The notes under the pieces were generated by a model, which made no database searches, was not told the DNA's origin, and saw nothing but the letters and a program-made list of their open reading frames with translations. Shown one piece after another: positions 36,503 to 43,834 of a DNA stretch of 64,000 nucleotides. Where the stretch lies: the NCBI RefSeq assembly GCF_004216695.1, contig NZ_SGXC01000001.1, positions 558,001-622,000 on the forward strand. Reading direction: 5' to 3'. This DNA is from Pigmentiphaga kullae. GTDB lineage: Bacteria > Pseudomonadota > Gammaproteobacteria > Burkholderiales > Burkholderiaceae_B. The position numbers and the translations under genes are program-made. Each line of letters begins with the position of its first letter. Within the stretch, counting starts at the first letter, position 1.

Positions 36503-37403
36503 CGCCCACGCCCGTGTCCATGAATAGCTCGGCCAGGGTCTGGCGCAGCCAGGCGTGGCCGGGATCCCGGTGCAAGCGCGCGTGCCAGTACTGGTTGACC
36601 GCGTAGCGCTCGATCGGGATGGGCGGCGGATGCACGCGCAGGCCTTCCTGCCGCGCCACGATCCCGCCCAGCAGGCTCGGCACGGTGGCGACGAAATCGG
36701 TCTGCGCGATGATCGCCGCCAGGCCCAGGTAGCTGGGCAGCCGCAACACCACCTGCCGTTCCAGTCCGGCGCGCCGGATGGCCTGCTCCACGATCAGCTG
36801 GCTGGTGGTCGAGGGCGAGACGTCGACGTGGCCCTCGCGGGCGAAATCGGCCCGCGTGAACGTGCGGCGTATGCGCGGATGGCGCGGCCCGGCCACGCAC
36901 ACGAAGTCCTGCTCGAACAGCCGCTGGCGATAGAAGCCGGCATCGAGCTGCGGCATGAAGCCGATGGACAGGTCGGCTTCGCCGCTTTCCATGCGGGCCG
37001 GCGTGTCGGGCCCGATGCGGAAGATCTCGATGCGCACCGCAGGCGCCGCGTCGCGCAGGCGATTCACGATGCGCGGCAGCAGAACGATGTGGCTGATGTC
37101 GGTCATGCACAGCCGGAAGACGCGGTCGGATGCCGCGGGCAGGAAGACAGGCGGCTCGAGCAGCGCCTGCACCGCGGCCAGCGCGGCGGCCACCCGGCCT
37201 TCGAGTTCCAGCGCCCGGGCGGTGGGCTCCATGCCCGAGGTGGTGCGCACGAACAGCGGGTCGTCGAACAGCCCGCGCAGCTTGGCCAGGAAGAAGCTCA
37301 TCGTGGACTGGCTCATGCCCATGCGTTCGGCCGCGGCCGAGACGCTGCCGGTGCGGCGGATCTCGTCGAACACCCGCAGCAGCTTCGTATCGATATTCTC
37401 CAA
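36462..37403 (-). CDS. LysR-family transcriptional regulator, likely of the 3-hydroxybenzoate hydroxylase
   Basis: 313 residues from TTG 37403 (LENIDTKLLRVFDEI), which gives the classical LysR N-terminus; the frame upstream runs into the divergent gene and has no ATG near. The helix-turn-helix is GSVSAAAERMGMSQSTMSFF. The effector domain shows PSTTSQLIVEQAIRRAG. It resembles the NahR/DntR/LinR group of aromatic-acid-responsive LysRs. It is divergent from the flavin hydroxylase with 111 bases between, containing a T-N11-A dyad. Its 3' end overlaps the ferredoxin by 41 bases. Confidence 0.9.
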   Translation of the reverse strand: MENIDTKLLRVFDEIRRTGSVSAAAERMGMSQSTMSFFLAKLRGLFDDPLFVRTTSGMEPTARALELEGRVAAALAAVQALLEPPVFLPAASDRVFRLCMTDISHIVLLPRIVNRLRDAAPAVRIEIFRIGPDTPARMESGEADLSIGFMPQLDAGFYRQRLFEQDFVCVAGPRHPRIRRTFTRADFAREGHVDVSPSTTSQLIVEQAIRRAGLERQVVLRLPSYLGLAAIIAQTDFVATVPSLLGGIVARQEGLRVHPPPIPIERYAVNQYWHARLHRDPGHAWLRQTLAELFMDTGVGVSPPRRRSSRRAD

Positions 37404-37419
37404 TTTCCTTGACGGCCCG

Positions 37420-37449
37420 TATCGAATATTTCGATTCAGCCTATCGATA
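37420..37449. promoter_or_regulatory. LysR-type operator in the divergent promoter
   Basis: ATCGAA-TAT-TTCGAT (37421-37435) is a perfect 6-base dyad; with the flanking T and T it fits the T-N11-A LysR box form. A second palindrome TATCGATA (37442-37449) follows seven bases later. Both lie in the 111-base gap between the divergent LysR and flavin hydroxylase genes, where an autoregulated activator site is expected. Confidence 0.6.
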
Positions 37450-37514
37450 CCGCTCCATGGAGTCAAGCGCGTCCGCTCACTAACATGGCGCCAGATTTCA
37501 CCCGAGGAGACATC

Positions 37515-38717
37515 ATGACTACCGGAACCCAAGCAACCGCCATCGTGGTGGGCGGCGGCATCGGCGGCCTGGCGGCCGCGCTGGCCCTGGCCCGGGAAGG
37601 CGTGGCGGTCGAGCTGCTGGAGCAGAGCCCCACCATCGGCGAGATCGGCGCCGGGATCCAGCTCGGCCCCAACGCCTTCGCCGCGCTGGACGCGCTGGGC
37701 GTGGGCGAGGCCGCGCGGCGCCGCGCCGTCTTCACCGAACGCCTGATCATGATGGACGCGGTCGATGCCACCGAGGTCGGCGGCTTCGACGTGGGCGAGG
37801 CATTCCGCGCGCGCTTCGGCAATCCCTACGCCGTCATCCACCGCGCCGACATCCATCTGTCGATCCTGGAAGCGGTACAGACCCATCCGCTGATCCGCTT
37901 CAAGACATCCACCCGCGTGCAGGCGCTGGAGCTGGGCGACGGCAAGGCCACGGTGGTGGACGACCAGGGCGGCCGCCACACGGCCGACGCGGTGGTGGGC
38001 GCCGACGGCGTGAAGTCGGTGATACGCGATACGCTGATCGGCGACGAGGCCAGGGTGACCGGCCACGTGGTCTACCGCGCCGTGGTGGACGAGGCCGACA
38101 TGCCCGACGACCTCAAGATCAACGCCCCGGTGGTGTGGGCGGGTCCCAACTGCCATCTCGTGCACTATCCGCTGCGCAACGGGCACCAGTACAACCTGGT
38201 GGTCACCTTCCACAGCCGTGAACCCGAGGTCTGGGGCGTACGCGAAGGCAGCAAGGAGGAAGTCCTGTCCTACTTCGAGGGCATCCATCCCCGTCCGCAC
38301 CAGATGCTGCACCGGCCCACGTCGTGGAAGCGCTGGGCCACCGCCGACCGCGACCCCCAGCCACGCTGGGGCCAGGGCCGCGCCACCGTGCTGGGCGACG
38401 CCGCCCACCCGATGACCCAGTACCTGGCGCAGGGCGCCTGCATGGCGCTGGAGGATGCCGCCACGCTGGGCGCGGCGGTGCGCCATGCCCGCGGCGACCT
38501 GGAAGCGGCGTTCCGCCTGTACGAGAACTCCCGCATCACCCGCACCGCGCGCGTGGTGCTGTCCACCCGCGCCATGGGCACGCTCTACCACGCCAAGGGC
38601 GTCGAGCGCCTGGTGCGCAACTCGCTGTGGGTGGGCCGCACCCAGGATCAGTACTACGACGCGATGCAGTGGCTGTACGGCTGGCGCGTGGAGACCTGCC
38701 TGAAACCCTTGGTGTAA
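37515..38717 (+). CDS. 3-Hydroxybenzoate 6-hydroxylase-like FAD monooxygenase
   Basis: 400 residues, a group A flavin hydroxylase: IVVGGGIGGLAAALALAREG (FAD), VVGADGVKSVIRD (DG motif) and ATVLGDAAHPMTQYLAQGAC (GD motif). Regions such as NAPVVWAGPNCHLVHYPLR and SKEEVLSYFEGIHPRPHQML closely recall bacterial 3-hydroxybenzoate 6-monooxygenase, which makes gentisate with NADH. The C-terminal LYGWR ending also fits. The ATG at 37515 follows GAGGAGAC. It is divergent from an aromatic-type LysR. Gentisate 1,2-dioxygenase and later genes are not in this window, so the downstream pathway lies elsewhere. Confidence 0.87.
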   Translation: MTTGTQATAIVVGGGIGGLAAALALAREGVAVELLEQSPTIGEIGAGIQLGPNAFAALDALGVGEAARRRAVFTERLIMMDAVDATEVGGFDVGEAFRARFGNPYAVIHRADIHLSILEAVQTHPLIRFKTSTRVQALELGDGKATVVDDQGGRHTADAVVGADGVKSVIRDTLIGDEARVTGHVVYRAVVDEADMPDDLKINAPVVWAGPNCHLVHYPLRNGHQYNLVVTFHSREPEVWGVREGSKEEVLSYFEGIHPRPHQMLHRPTSWKRWATADRDPQPRWGQGRATVLGDAAHPMTQYLAQGACMALEDAATLGAAVRHARGDLEAAFRLYENSRITRTARVVLSTRAMGTLYHAKGVERLVRNSLWVGRTQDQYYDAMQWLYGWRVETCLKPLV

Positions 38718-38739
38718 CCGACCGGCCGCCGATACATCA

Positions 38740-38764
38740 AATAATACTAATTCGCGTTATCATT
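38740..38764. promoter_or_regulatory. Fur-box-like sequence
   Basis: The 25-base AT-rich stretch AATAATACTAATTCGCG followed by TTATCATT contains overlapping NATWAT-like hexamers as in Fur boxes. It lies 58 bases before the PepSY membrane protein start, a family often iron-regulated. No other AT-rich island is present in this gap. Confidence 0.5.
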
Positions 38765-38821
38765 CCTGGAATTTCAACATTCCGGGAATCGCGGCCTCTC
38801 CACAGGCGCGACCTTAGCCTC

Positions 38822-40060
38822 ATGTTGCGCAAATTCGGAGTCCTGCTGCACCGCTGGTTGGGCCTGGGCGTCGCCGCCTTCCTGTTCATCGCCGGGCTGA
38901 CCGGCGCCTTCATCTCGTGGGACCACGAGCTCGACGCCTGGCTGAACCCGCAGCTGTTCGAGCCCGCCACCCAGGGCGAGCCGCTGCCGGTCGAGACCCT
39001 GATCGCCAGGCTGGAAGCCGAGGATCCGCGCCTGATGGTCACCTTCAGCCCGCTGGAGGTCGAGCCCGGCCACGCCCTGCTGGTCTCCGTCACCGGCCGC
39101 ATCGACCCGGCCACCGGCAAGGCCTTCCCGCTGGACTTCAACCAGGTCGCGCTGGATCCGGTCACCGGCGACGTCCAGGGCCGGCGCGAATGGGGTGCGA
39201 TCTCGCTCAGCCGCGAGAACCTGCTGCCTTTCCTGTACAAGCTGCACTACACCATGCACCTGCCCGACGTGAAGGGCGTGGAACTGGGTATGTGGTTCAT
39301 GGGGCTGGTCAGCATCGCCTGGTTCCTGGACTGCTTCGTCGCGCTCTACCTGTCCTTCCCCTCGTGGCGCGCCTGGCGCAAATCGTTCGCGTTCCGCGTC
39401 GGCAAGGGCGGCTACGCGCTCAATTTCGACGTGCATCGCTCCGGCGGCGTCTGGCTGTGGGCGCTGCTGCTCCTGCTGGCGGTGACCTCGATCTCGCTCA
39501 ACCTGGGCAACGAGGTCGTGCGTCCGGTGGTCAACCAGATCTCGCCGCTGACGCCCACGCCGTTCGAGACCCGCCCCCTGCGCCCGCTGGACCAGCCCAT
39601 CATGCCGACGCTGACCCGGACGCGGATCGTCGAGCTGGGCAGGGCCGAGGCCGGCCGCCTGGGCATCGCCGAACCGGCCGGCGCCGTGTTCTACGGCGCG
39701 CTGCAAGGCATCTATGGCGTAGGTTTCTATGAACCCGGCAACGACCACGGCGACGGCGGGCTCGGCAACAGCTGGCTCTACTTCGACGAGAAGAACGGAG
39801 CGCTGCTGGGCAAGCACATCCCGGGCACCGGCAGCGCCGGGGACGTGTTCATGCAGGCCCAGTTCCCGCTGCATTCCGGCCGCATTCTGGGCATTCCCGG
39901 ACGCATCTTCGTGTCGCTGCTGGGACTGTCGGTGGCCATCCTGAGCGTGACGGGCGTCGTGATCTGGGCGAAGAAACGCAAGGGCCGGATGGCCTCGGCC
40001 AGGGCGGCGCAGGCCCGCATGCGGCCCGCCGCGGCTACGAACTTGCCTGGCCTGTCTTGA
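38822..40060 (+). CDS. PepSY-associated transmembrane protein (PiuB-like)
   Basis: 412 residues. Four strong membrane spans are visible: about 10-32 (LGVAAFLFIAGLTGAFIS), 155-180, 205-228 (WLWALLLLLAVTS) and 370-392. Conserved histidines near the first and middle spans (LLHRWLGL, KLHYTMHLP, FDVHRSGGV) are family-typical and may bind haem or metal. Between the membrane spans are PepSY-like periplasmic regions. Members are found with siderophore uptake and are candidate inner-membrane ferric reductases. A Fur-like box lies upstream, supporting iron regulation. The ATG at 38822 begins the hydrophobic core directly. Its 3' end overlaps the next gene on the other strand by 26 bases. Confidence 0.88.
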   Translation: MLRKFGVLLHRWLGLGVAAFLFIAGLTGAFISWDHELDAWLNPQLFEPATQGEPLPVETLIARLEAEDPRLMVTFSPLEVEPGHALLVSVTGRIDPATGKAFPLDFNQVALDPVTGDVQGRREWGAISLSRENLLPFLYKLHYTMHLPDVKGVELGMWFMGLVSIAWFLDCFVALYLSFPSWRAWRKSFAFRVGKGGYALNFDVHRSGGVWLWALLLLLAVTSISLNLGNEVVRPVVNQISPLTPTPFETRPLRPLDQPIMPTLTRTRIVELGRAEAGRLGIAEPAGAVFYGALQGIYGVGFYEPGNDHGDGGLGNSWLYFDEKNGALLGKHIPGTGSAGDVFMQAQFPLHSGRILGIPGRIFVSLLGLSVAILSVTGVVIWAKKRKGRMASARAAQARMRPAAATNLPGLS

Positions 40061-40595
40061 CGGCCACGGGGTAGGGTCGCCGGCGGCGAAGCCCGCCACC
40101 GATGGCGGGAAAGGCGATGGACAGGACGGCCGCATCCAGGGTGACGTCCACGCCTATCACCAGCGTCGCGTCCAGCACATCCAGCAGCCGCAGCATGCGC
40201 GCCCGTTCCTTGGCGAACGAGGCGCGGACCCGCGTCGGCCCCCAGGGCTGGAGCTCGTCCAGCGAGACCGGCACGGAGGTGTGGCCGCTGGCGCCGTTGC
40301 CATGGCCGACCCGCAACTGCACGCGATCCAGGTCCAGCCGCGCGCCGACCACGATGCGCCGGTTGATGCCGGGACGGCTGGCGATGCAGGCGATGGCGGA
40401 GTCGATCAGCGCGCAGACATGGTCGGCGGAGCCGGCCACCAGCAGCGGATGGTCGGGTACATCGGCCTCCACGTACCGGACGTTGCCGTCCGGCGAGAGG
40501 TCGTAGTCCTCCACGGCTGACTGGATCAGGCGCCCCAGGTCGCACAGCGGCCCCGCCGCGCGGCGCTCGGACAGCTCGCCGGTAAGTTCGGTCAT
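40035..40595 (-). CDS. Hypothetical protein, degenerate histidine-kinase ATPase-like
   Basis: 186 residues, soluble. The order of elements recalls an HATPase_c domain: DLGRLIQSAVEDYDL, then VRYVEADVPDHPLLVAG, a helix HVCALIDSAIACIASRPG where the N-box should be, and LRVGHGNGASG where the G1 box should be. The N-box asparagines and the Asp of DxGxG are missing and there is no HisKA, so it is unlikely to be an active kinase. It could be a phosphotransfer or anti-sigma-like relic. The ATG at 40595 has a weak ribosome site. It overlaps the PepSY gene at its 3' end. Family assignment is tentative. Confidence 0.55.
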   Translation of the reverse strand: MTELTGELSERRAAGPLCDLGRLIQSAVEDYDLSPDGNVRYVEADVPDHPLLVAGSADHVCALIDSAIACIASRPGINRRIVVGARLDLDRVQLRVGHGNGASGHTSVPVSLDELQPWGPTRVRASFAKERARMLRLLDVLDATLVIGVDVTLDAAVLSIAFPAIGGGLRRRRPYPVAVKTGQASS

Positions 40596-40709
40596 GGAAG
40601 TGCTCGCAGAGACAAGCCTGGGGCGAGTCTACGGAAGAGCGATCCATCCCACTGCAAACAATGTGCAACACACTGGCCGGCGCAGCCACGCCGGCCAAGG
40701 TTTTTACCG

Positions 40710-41660
40710 CTAGTAGGCGCTAGCCTTCGAAAGCAGATCCAGCGATTCCGCGTCCAGTGCCAGCGTGGCGGCAGCCTGCAGCGAATCGAGCTGGGCGGCC
40801 GAGGTGGCGCTGGCGATGGGCGCCGTGACCGCGGGCTGGTGCAGCAGCCAGGCCAGCGCCACGGCCGCCGGGGTCGAGCCATGCCGCTGGGCCACCTGGT
40901 CCAGGGCCTCCAGGATGCGCAGGCCGCGCTCGTTCAGGTACGTGCCCACCCGGCTGCCGCGCGCCTTGCCTTCGAGGTCGGCGGCGGTGCGATACTTGCC
41001 GCTCAGGAAACCGCTGGCCAGCGCGTAATAGTTGATGACGGCCACCTGATTGCGCAGCGCCACCGGCGCCAGTTCCGTCTCGAACGCCTGGCGCTCGATC
41101 AGGTTGTACTCGGGCTGCAGCGTGGCATAGGCGGCAAAACCGTTGGCACGGCTCACGTCCAGGGCCTCCTGGAAGCGGGCGGCGGTGTAGTTGGACGCGC
41201 CGATCGCGCGGACCTTGCCGGCCTTCACCAGCCGGTCGAAGGCCGCCAGGCTTTCCTCCAGCGGCGTCGCCGCATCGTCGTCATGGGCCTGGTACAGATC
41301 GATGTAGTCGGTCCGCAGGCGGCGCAGCGAACCTTCCACCGCCTTTTCTATGTACGCGGCCGACAGCCCGCCCGGATTGCCCAGCGCGGGCTTGCCCACC
41401 TTGGTGGCCAGGATCACGCGATCGCGCTTGCCGCTGCGCTTGAACCAGTTGCCGATGATGGTTTCCGATTCGCCGCCCTGGTTGCCGGGTACCCAGCGCG
41501 AATAGGCGTCGGCGGTATCGATGAAGTTCATGCCCCGGTCGGCCAGCGCATCCAGGATGCCGAACGACGCGGCCTCGTCCAGGGTCCAGCCGAATACGTT
41601 GCCGCCGAAGGTAATGGGGAATACCTGCAGGCCGGTGGTGCCGAGCGGTCGATAGGTCAT
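40710..41660 (-). CDS. Aldo/keto reductase
   Basis: 316 residues. The AKR tetrad is present: Asp and Tyr in FIDTADAYSRW, Lys in LATKVGKP and His in LYQAHDDDA. The C-terminal NADPH-binding part has ATSAAQLDSL. It is a cytoplasmic NADPH-dependent carbonyl reductase of broad or unknown specificity. The ATG at 41660 is chosen as it gives the usual TYRPLGTTGLQV start. It stands alone, 86 bases from the thioesterase gene on the same strand. Confidence 0.94.
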   Translation of the reverse strand: MTYRPLGTTGLQVFPITFGGNVFGWTLDEAASFGILDALADRGMNFIDTADAYSRWVPGNQGGESETIIGNWFKRSGKRDRVILATKVGKPALGNPGGLSAAYIEKAVEGSLRRLRTDYIDLYQAHDDDAATPLEESLAAFDRLVKAGKVRAIGASNYTAARFQEALDVSRANGFAAYATLQPEYNLIERQAFETELAPVALRNQVAVINYYALASGFLSGKYRTAADLEGKARGSRVGTYLNERGLRILEALDQVAQRHGSTPAAVALAWLLHQPAVTAPIASATSAAQLDSLQAAATLALDAESLDLLSKASAY

Positions 41661-41746
41661 GGCTGCCTCGTGCGGAAGGGAAACGGAATCGAAAATAGTA
41701 GGAGATTCCGGCCTCCCGTCCAAATAGCCGCCACGCATGAGCTAGT

Positions 41747-42247
41747 TCACGCGCCGCCCGCCTGCGTGGTGCGTTCCTTGATCAGTTGATGCCGCCTTTC
41801 CATTTCCTGCCGCAGCTCGCGCCGCAGCAGCGCCGCCTCGCAGCGCTGGCGCTCTTCCTCGTCCTGCGGTTCCAGCGGGGGCACCGGTACCGGCACGCCG
41901 TCGTCGCCCACCGCGACCATCGTGAAATAGCAGCTGTTGGCGTGGCGCACGGTCTTGCTGCGGATATCTTCCGTCACCACCTTGATGCCGATCTCCATGG
42001 ACGTGCGCCCGGTGTAGTTGACCGCCGCGTAGAAGGTGACCAGTTCGCCCACGTGGATGGGCTGGCGGAACACGACCTGATCGACCGACAGCGTGACCAC
42101 GTAGCGCCCGGCGTAGCGGCTGGCGCAGGCATAGGCGACCTGGTCGAGATACTTGAGGATGGTGCCGCCATGGACGTTGCCCGAGAAGTTCGCCATGTCC
42201 GGCGTCATCAGGATCGTCATGGAAAGCTTGTGCTGGGAATCGTTCAT
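41747..42247 (-). CDS. Acyl-CoA thioesterase, YciA-like hotdog fold
   Basis: 166 residues. The hotdog motif SGNVHGGTILKYLDQVAYAC near residue 22 carries the catalytic Asp, and TLSVDQVVFRQPI follows, as in YciA/acyl-CoA hydrolases. It cleaves acyl-CoA thioesters in the cytoplasm. The C-terminus is a charged helix (RRELRQEMERRHQL). It is divergent from the DUF1932 dehydrogenase with 113 bases between. Confidence 0.92.
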   Translation of the reverse strand: MNDSQHKLSMTILMTPDMANFSGNVHGGTILKYLDQVAYACASRYAGRYVVTLSVDQVVFRQPIHVGELVTFYAAVNYTGRTSMEIGIKVVTEDIRSKTVRHANSCYFTMVAVGDDGVPVPVPPLEPQDEEERQRCEAALLRRELRQEMERRHQLIKERTTQAGGA

Positions 42248-42360
42248 GGCGAACCTTCTGCGCGAATATGAAGCAGCGCCATTGTAGCCAGCGCGGACGC
42301 GGCCCGCGCGGCGGCGTTAACATGGACCCCCGCCATCATCCGCCTCCGGGAGACGCCATC

Positions 42361-43197
42361 ATGCCCAGCCCCACTCTCGCCCTCCTGCATCCCGGCGCCA
42401 TGGGCGCGGCCATCGGCGCCTGCCTGGTCTCCACCGGCCACCGCGTGCTCTGGTGTTCCGCCGGGCGCAGCGCCGCCACGGCCGCGCGGGCGCGCCAGGC
42501 CGGTCTGGAAGACGCGGGCTCCCTGGCCGACGCCCTGCGCGCCGCCGACATCGCCATCTCGGTCTGCCCGCCGGACAACGCGCTCGACCTGGCGCGCGAG
42601 GTCGCGCGGCACCGGTACGGCGGCGTCTTCGTCGACGCCAACGCGGTCTCGCCGGCCACCCTCCGGCAGATCGAGGAAGCCGTGCGCGCCGGCGGCGCGC
42701 GCTTCGTGGACGGCGGCATCATCGGCCAGCCGCCGCGCGCGGCCGGCAGCACCCGTCTCTACCTGGCCGGCGACGGCGCTTCGGACATCGCTGCGCTGTT
42801 CGAAGGCAGCGCGCTCGAAGCCATCGCGCTGGACTCCCCCGCCGGCAGCGCCTCGGCGCTGAAGATCTGCTATGCCGCCTGGAGCAAGGGCGCCACCGCG
42901 CTGCTGGCCGGCATACGCGCGCTGGCCCGCCACGAAGGCGTCGAGCCGGCCCTGCTGGCCGAATGGCAGCGGTCCAGCCCGCAGACCCCGGCACGGTCGG
43001 AAGAGGTCGCGCAGAAGGCCGAGAAGGCCTGGCGCTGGGTGGGCGAGATGGAGGAAATCGCGTCCACTTTCCATGCCGCCGGGCTGCCCTCGGGCTTTCA
43101 CCTCGCGGCCGCGGACATCTTCCGGCGGCTGGACGTCTACAAGGATGCGCCCCGGCCGCCCGCCATGGACGAGGCGCTGGACCGGCTGCGGCGCTGA
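42361..43197 (+). CDS. NAD(P)-binding 6-phosphogluconate/3-hydroxyisobutyrate dehydrogenase-like protein (DUF1932)
   Basis: 278 residues. The Rossmann motif is LLHPGAMGAAIGACLVSTGH at the N-terminus, with VDANAVSPATLRQI and the VDGGIIGQPP substrate motif, then the DUF1932 C-terminal helix set (LKICYAAWSKGATALLAG). It is a beta-hydroxyacid dehydrogenase relative with unknown substrate. GGGAGAC precedes the ATG at 42361, fixing the start. It is monocistronic, followed by the convergent response regulator with a 10-base gap. Confidence 0.88.
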   Translation: MPSPTLALLHPGAMGAAIGACLVSTGHRVLWCSAGRSAATAARARQAGLEDAGSLADALRAADIAISVCPPDNALDLAREVARHRYGGVFVDANAVSPATLRQIEEAVRAGGARFVDGGIIGQPPRAAGSTRLYLAGDGASDIAALFEGSALEAIALDSPAGSASALKICYAAWSKGATALLAGIRALARHEGVEPALLAEWQRSSPQTPARSEEVAQKAEKAWRWVGEMEEIASTFHAAGLPSGFHLAAADIFRRLDVYKDAPRPPAMDEALDRLRR

Positions 43198-43207
43198 CCC
43201 GCCGGCT

Positions 43208-43834
43208 TCAGACCAGGCCGAAGGACTTGGCGCGCAGCGCCGCCTCGGCGCGCGAGGCAATGTTGAGCTTCTCGTAGATGTGCTTGACGTGGTCGCCCAC
43301 GGTGTGGCGCGAGATGCCCAGCGCGGTGGCGATCTCGCCCAGCCGCAGGCCACGCGCCAGCAGCACCAGCACTTCGTTCTCCCGGGCCGACAGCGGGCTG
43401 ATGACCGTGGACGGCCTCAAGCGGAAATGATCCAGCAGCCGGCGCGCGATGGCGGGCGACAGCGGCGGCTGGCCCTGGGCGATGCCGGTCAGCATGGCCG
43501 CGAGCTGGGCCGGCGGATGTTCCTTCAGCACATAGCCCTGCGCGCCGGCCTGCAAGGCGGCGAACAGCTTGCTGTCCTCGCCCGTGATGCTGGATACCAC
43601 CACGGTGCAGCGCGGATGCCGCAGCGTCAGGGTGGCGATGAGTTCCGTGCCATCGCCGTCGGGCAGTCCCAGGTCCACCAGGGCCAGGTCCGGCACCCGC
43701 TCGGCGATGGCCGCGCCCGCCTGCGCCAGGTCCTGGCCGCAGCGCACGCGCGCTTCCGGAAAGGCCAGCGCCACGGCCTCGCTCAGCATGGCCGCCGCTT
43801 CCGGCAGGTCTTCGACGATCAGGATGTCGTTCAT
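43208..43834 (-). CDS. NarL/FixJ-type response regulator
   Basis: 208 residues. The receiver domain has acidic EDLPE near the N-terminus, acceptor Asp54 in LVDLGLPD and Lys in VLKEHPP; a LuxR helix-turn-helix follows (LSARENEVLVLLARGLRLGE, then ISRHTVGDHVKHIYEKLNI). It is a DNA-binding output protein phosphorylated by the kinase whose stop overlaps its start by ATGA (43831-43834), so the two are made together. The most likely nearby target is the divergent lipoprotein upstream of the kinase. Confidence 0.95.
   Translation of the reverse strand: MNDILIVEDLPEAAAMLSEAVALAFPEARVRCGQDLAQAGAAIAERVPDLALVDLGLPDGDGTELIATLTLRHPRCTVVVSSITGEDSKLFAALQAGAQGYVLKEHPPAQLAAMLTGIAQGQPPLSPAIARRLLDHFRLRPSTVISPLSARENEVLVLLARGLRLGEIATALGISRHTVGDHVKHIYEKLNIASRAEAALRAKSFGLV

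Noticed and set aside
36188-38717. Ferredoxin as partner of the 3-hydroxybenzoate hydroxylase
   Set aside because: That enzyme is a single-component flavoprotein using NADH, and the LysR gene on the opposite strand separates the two.
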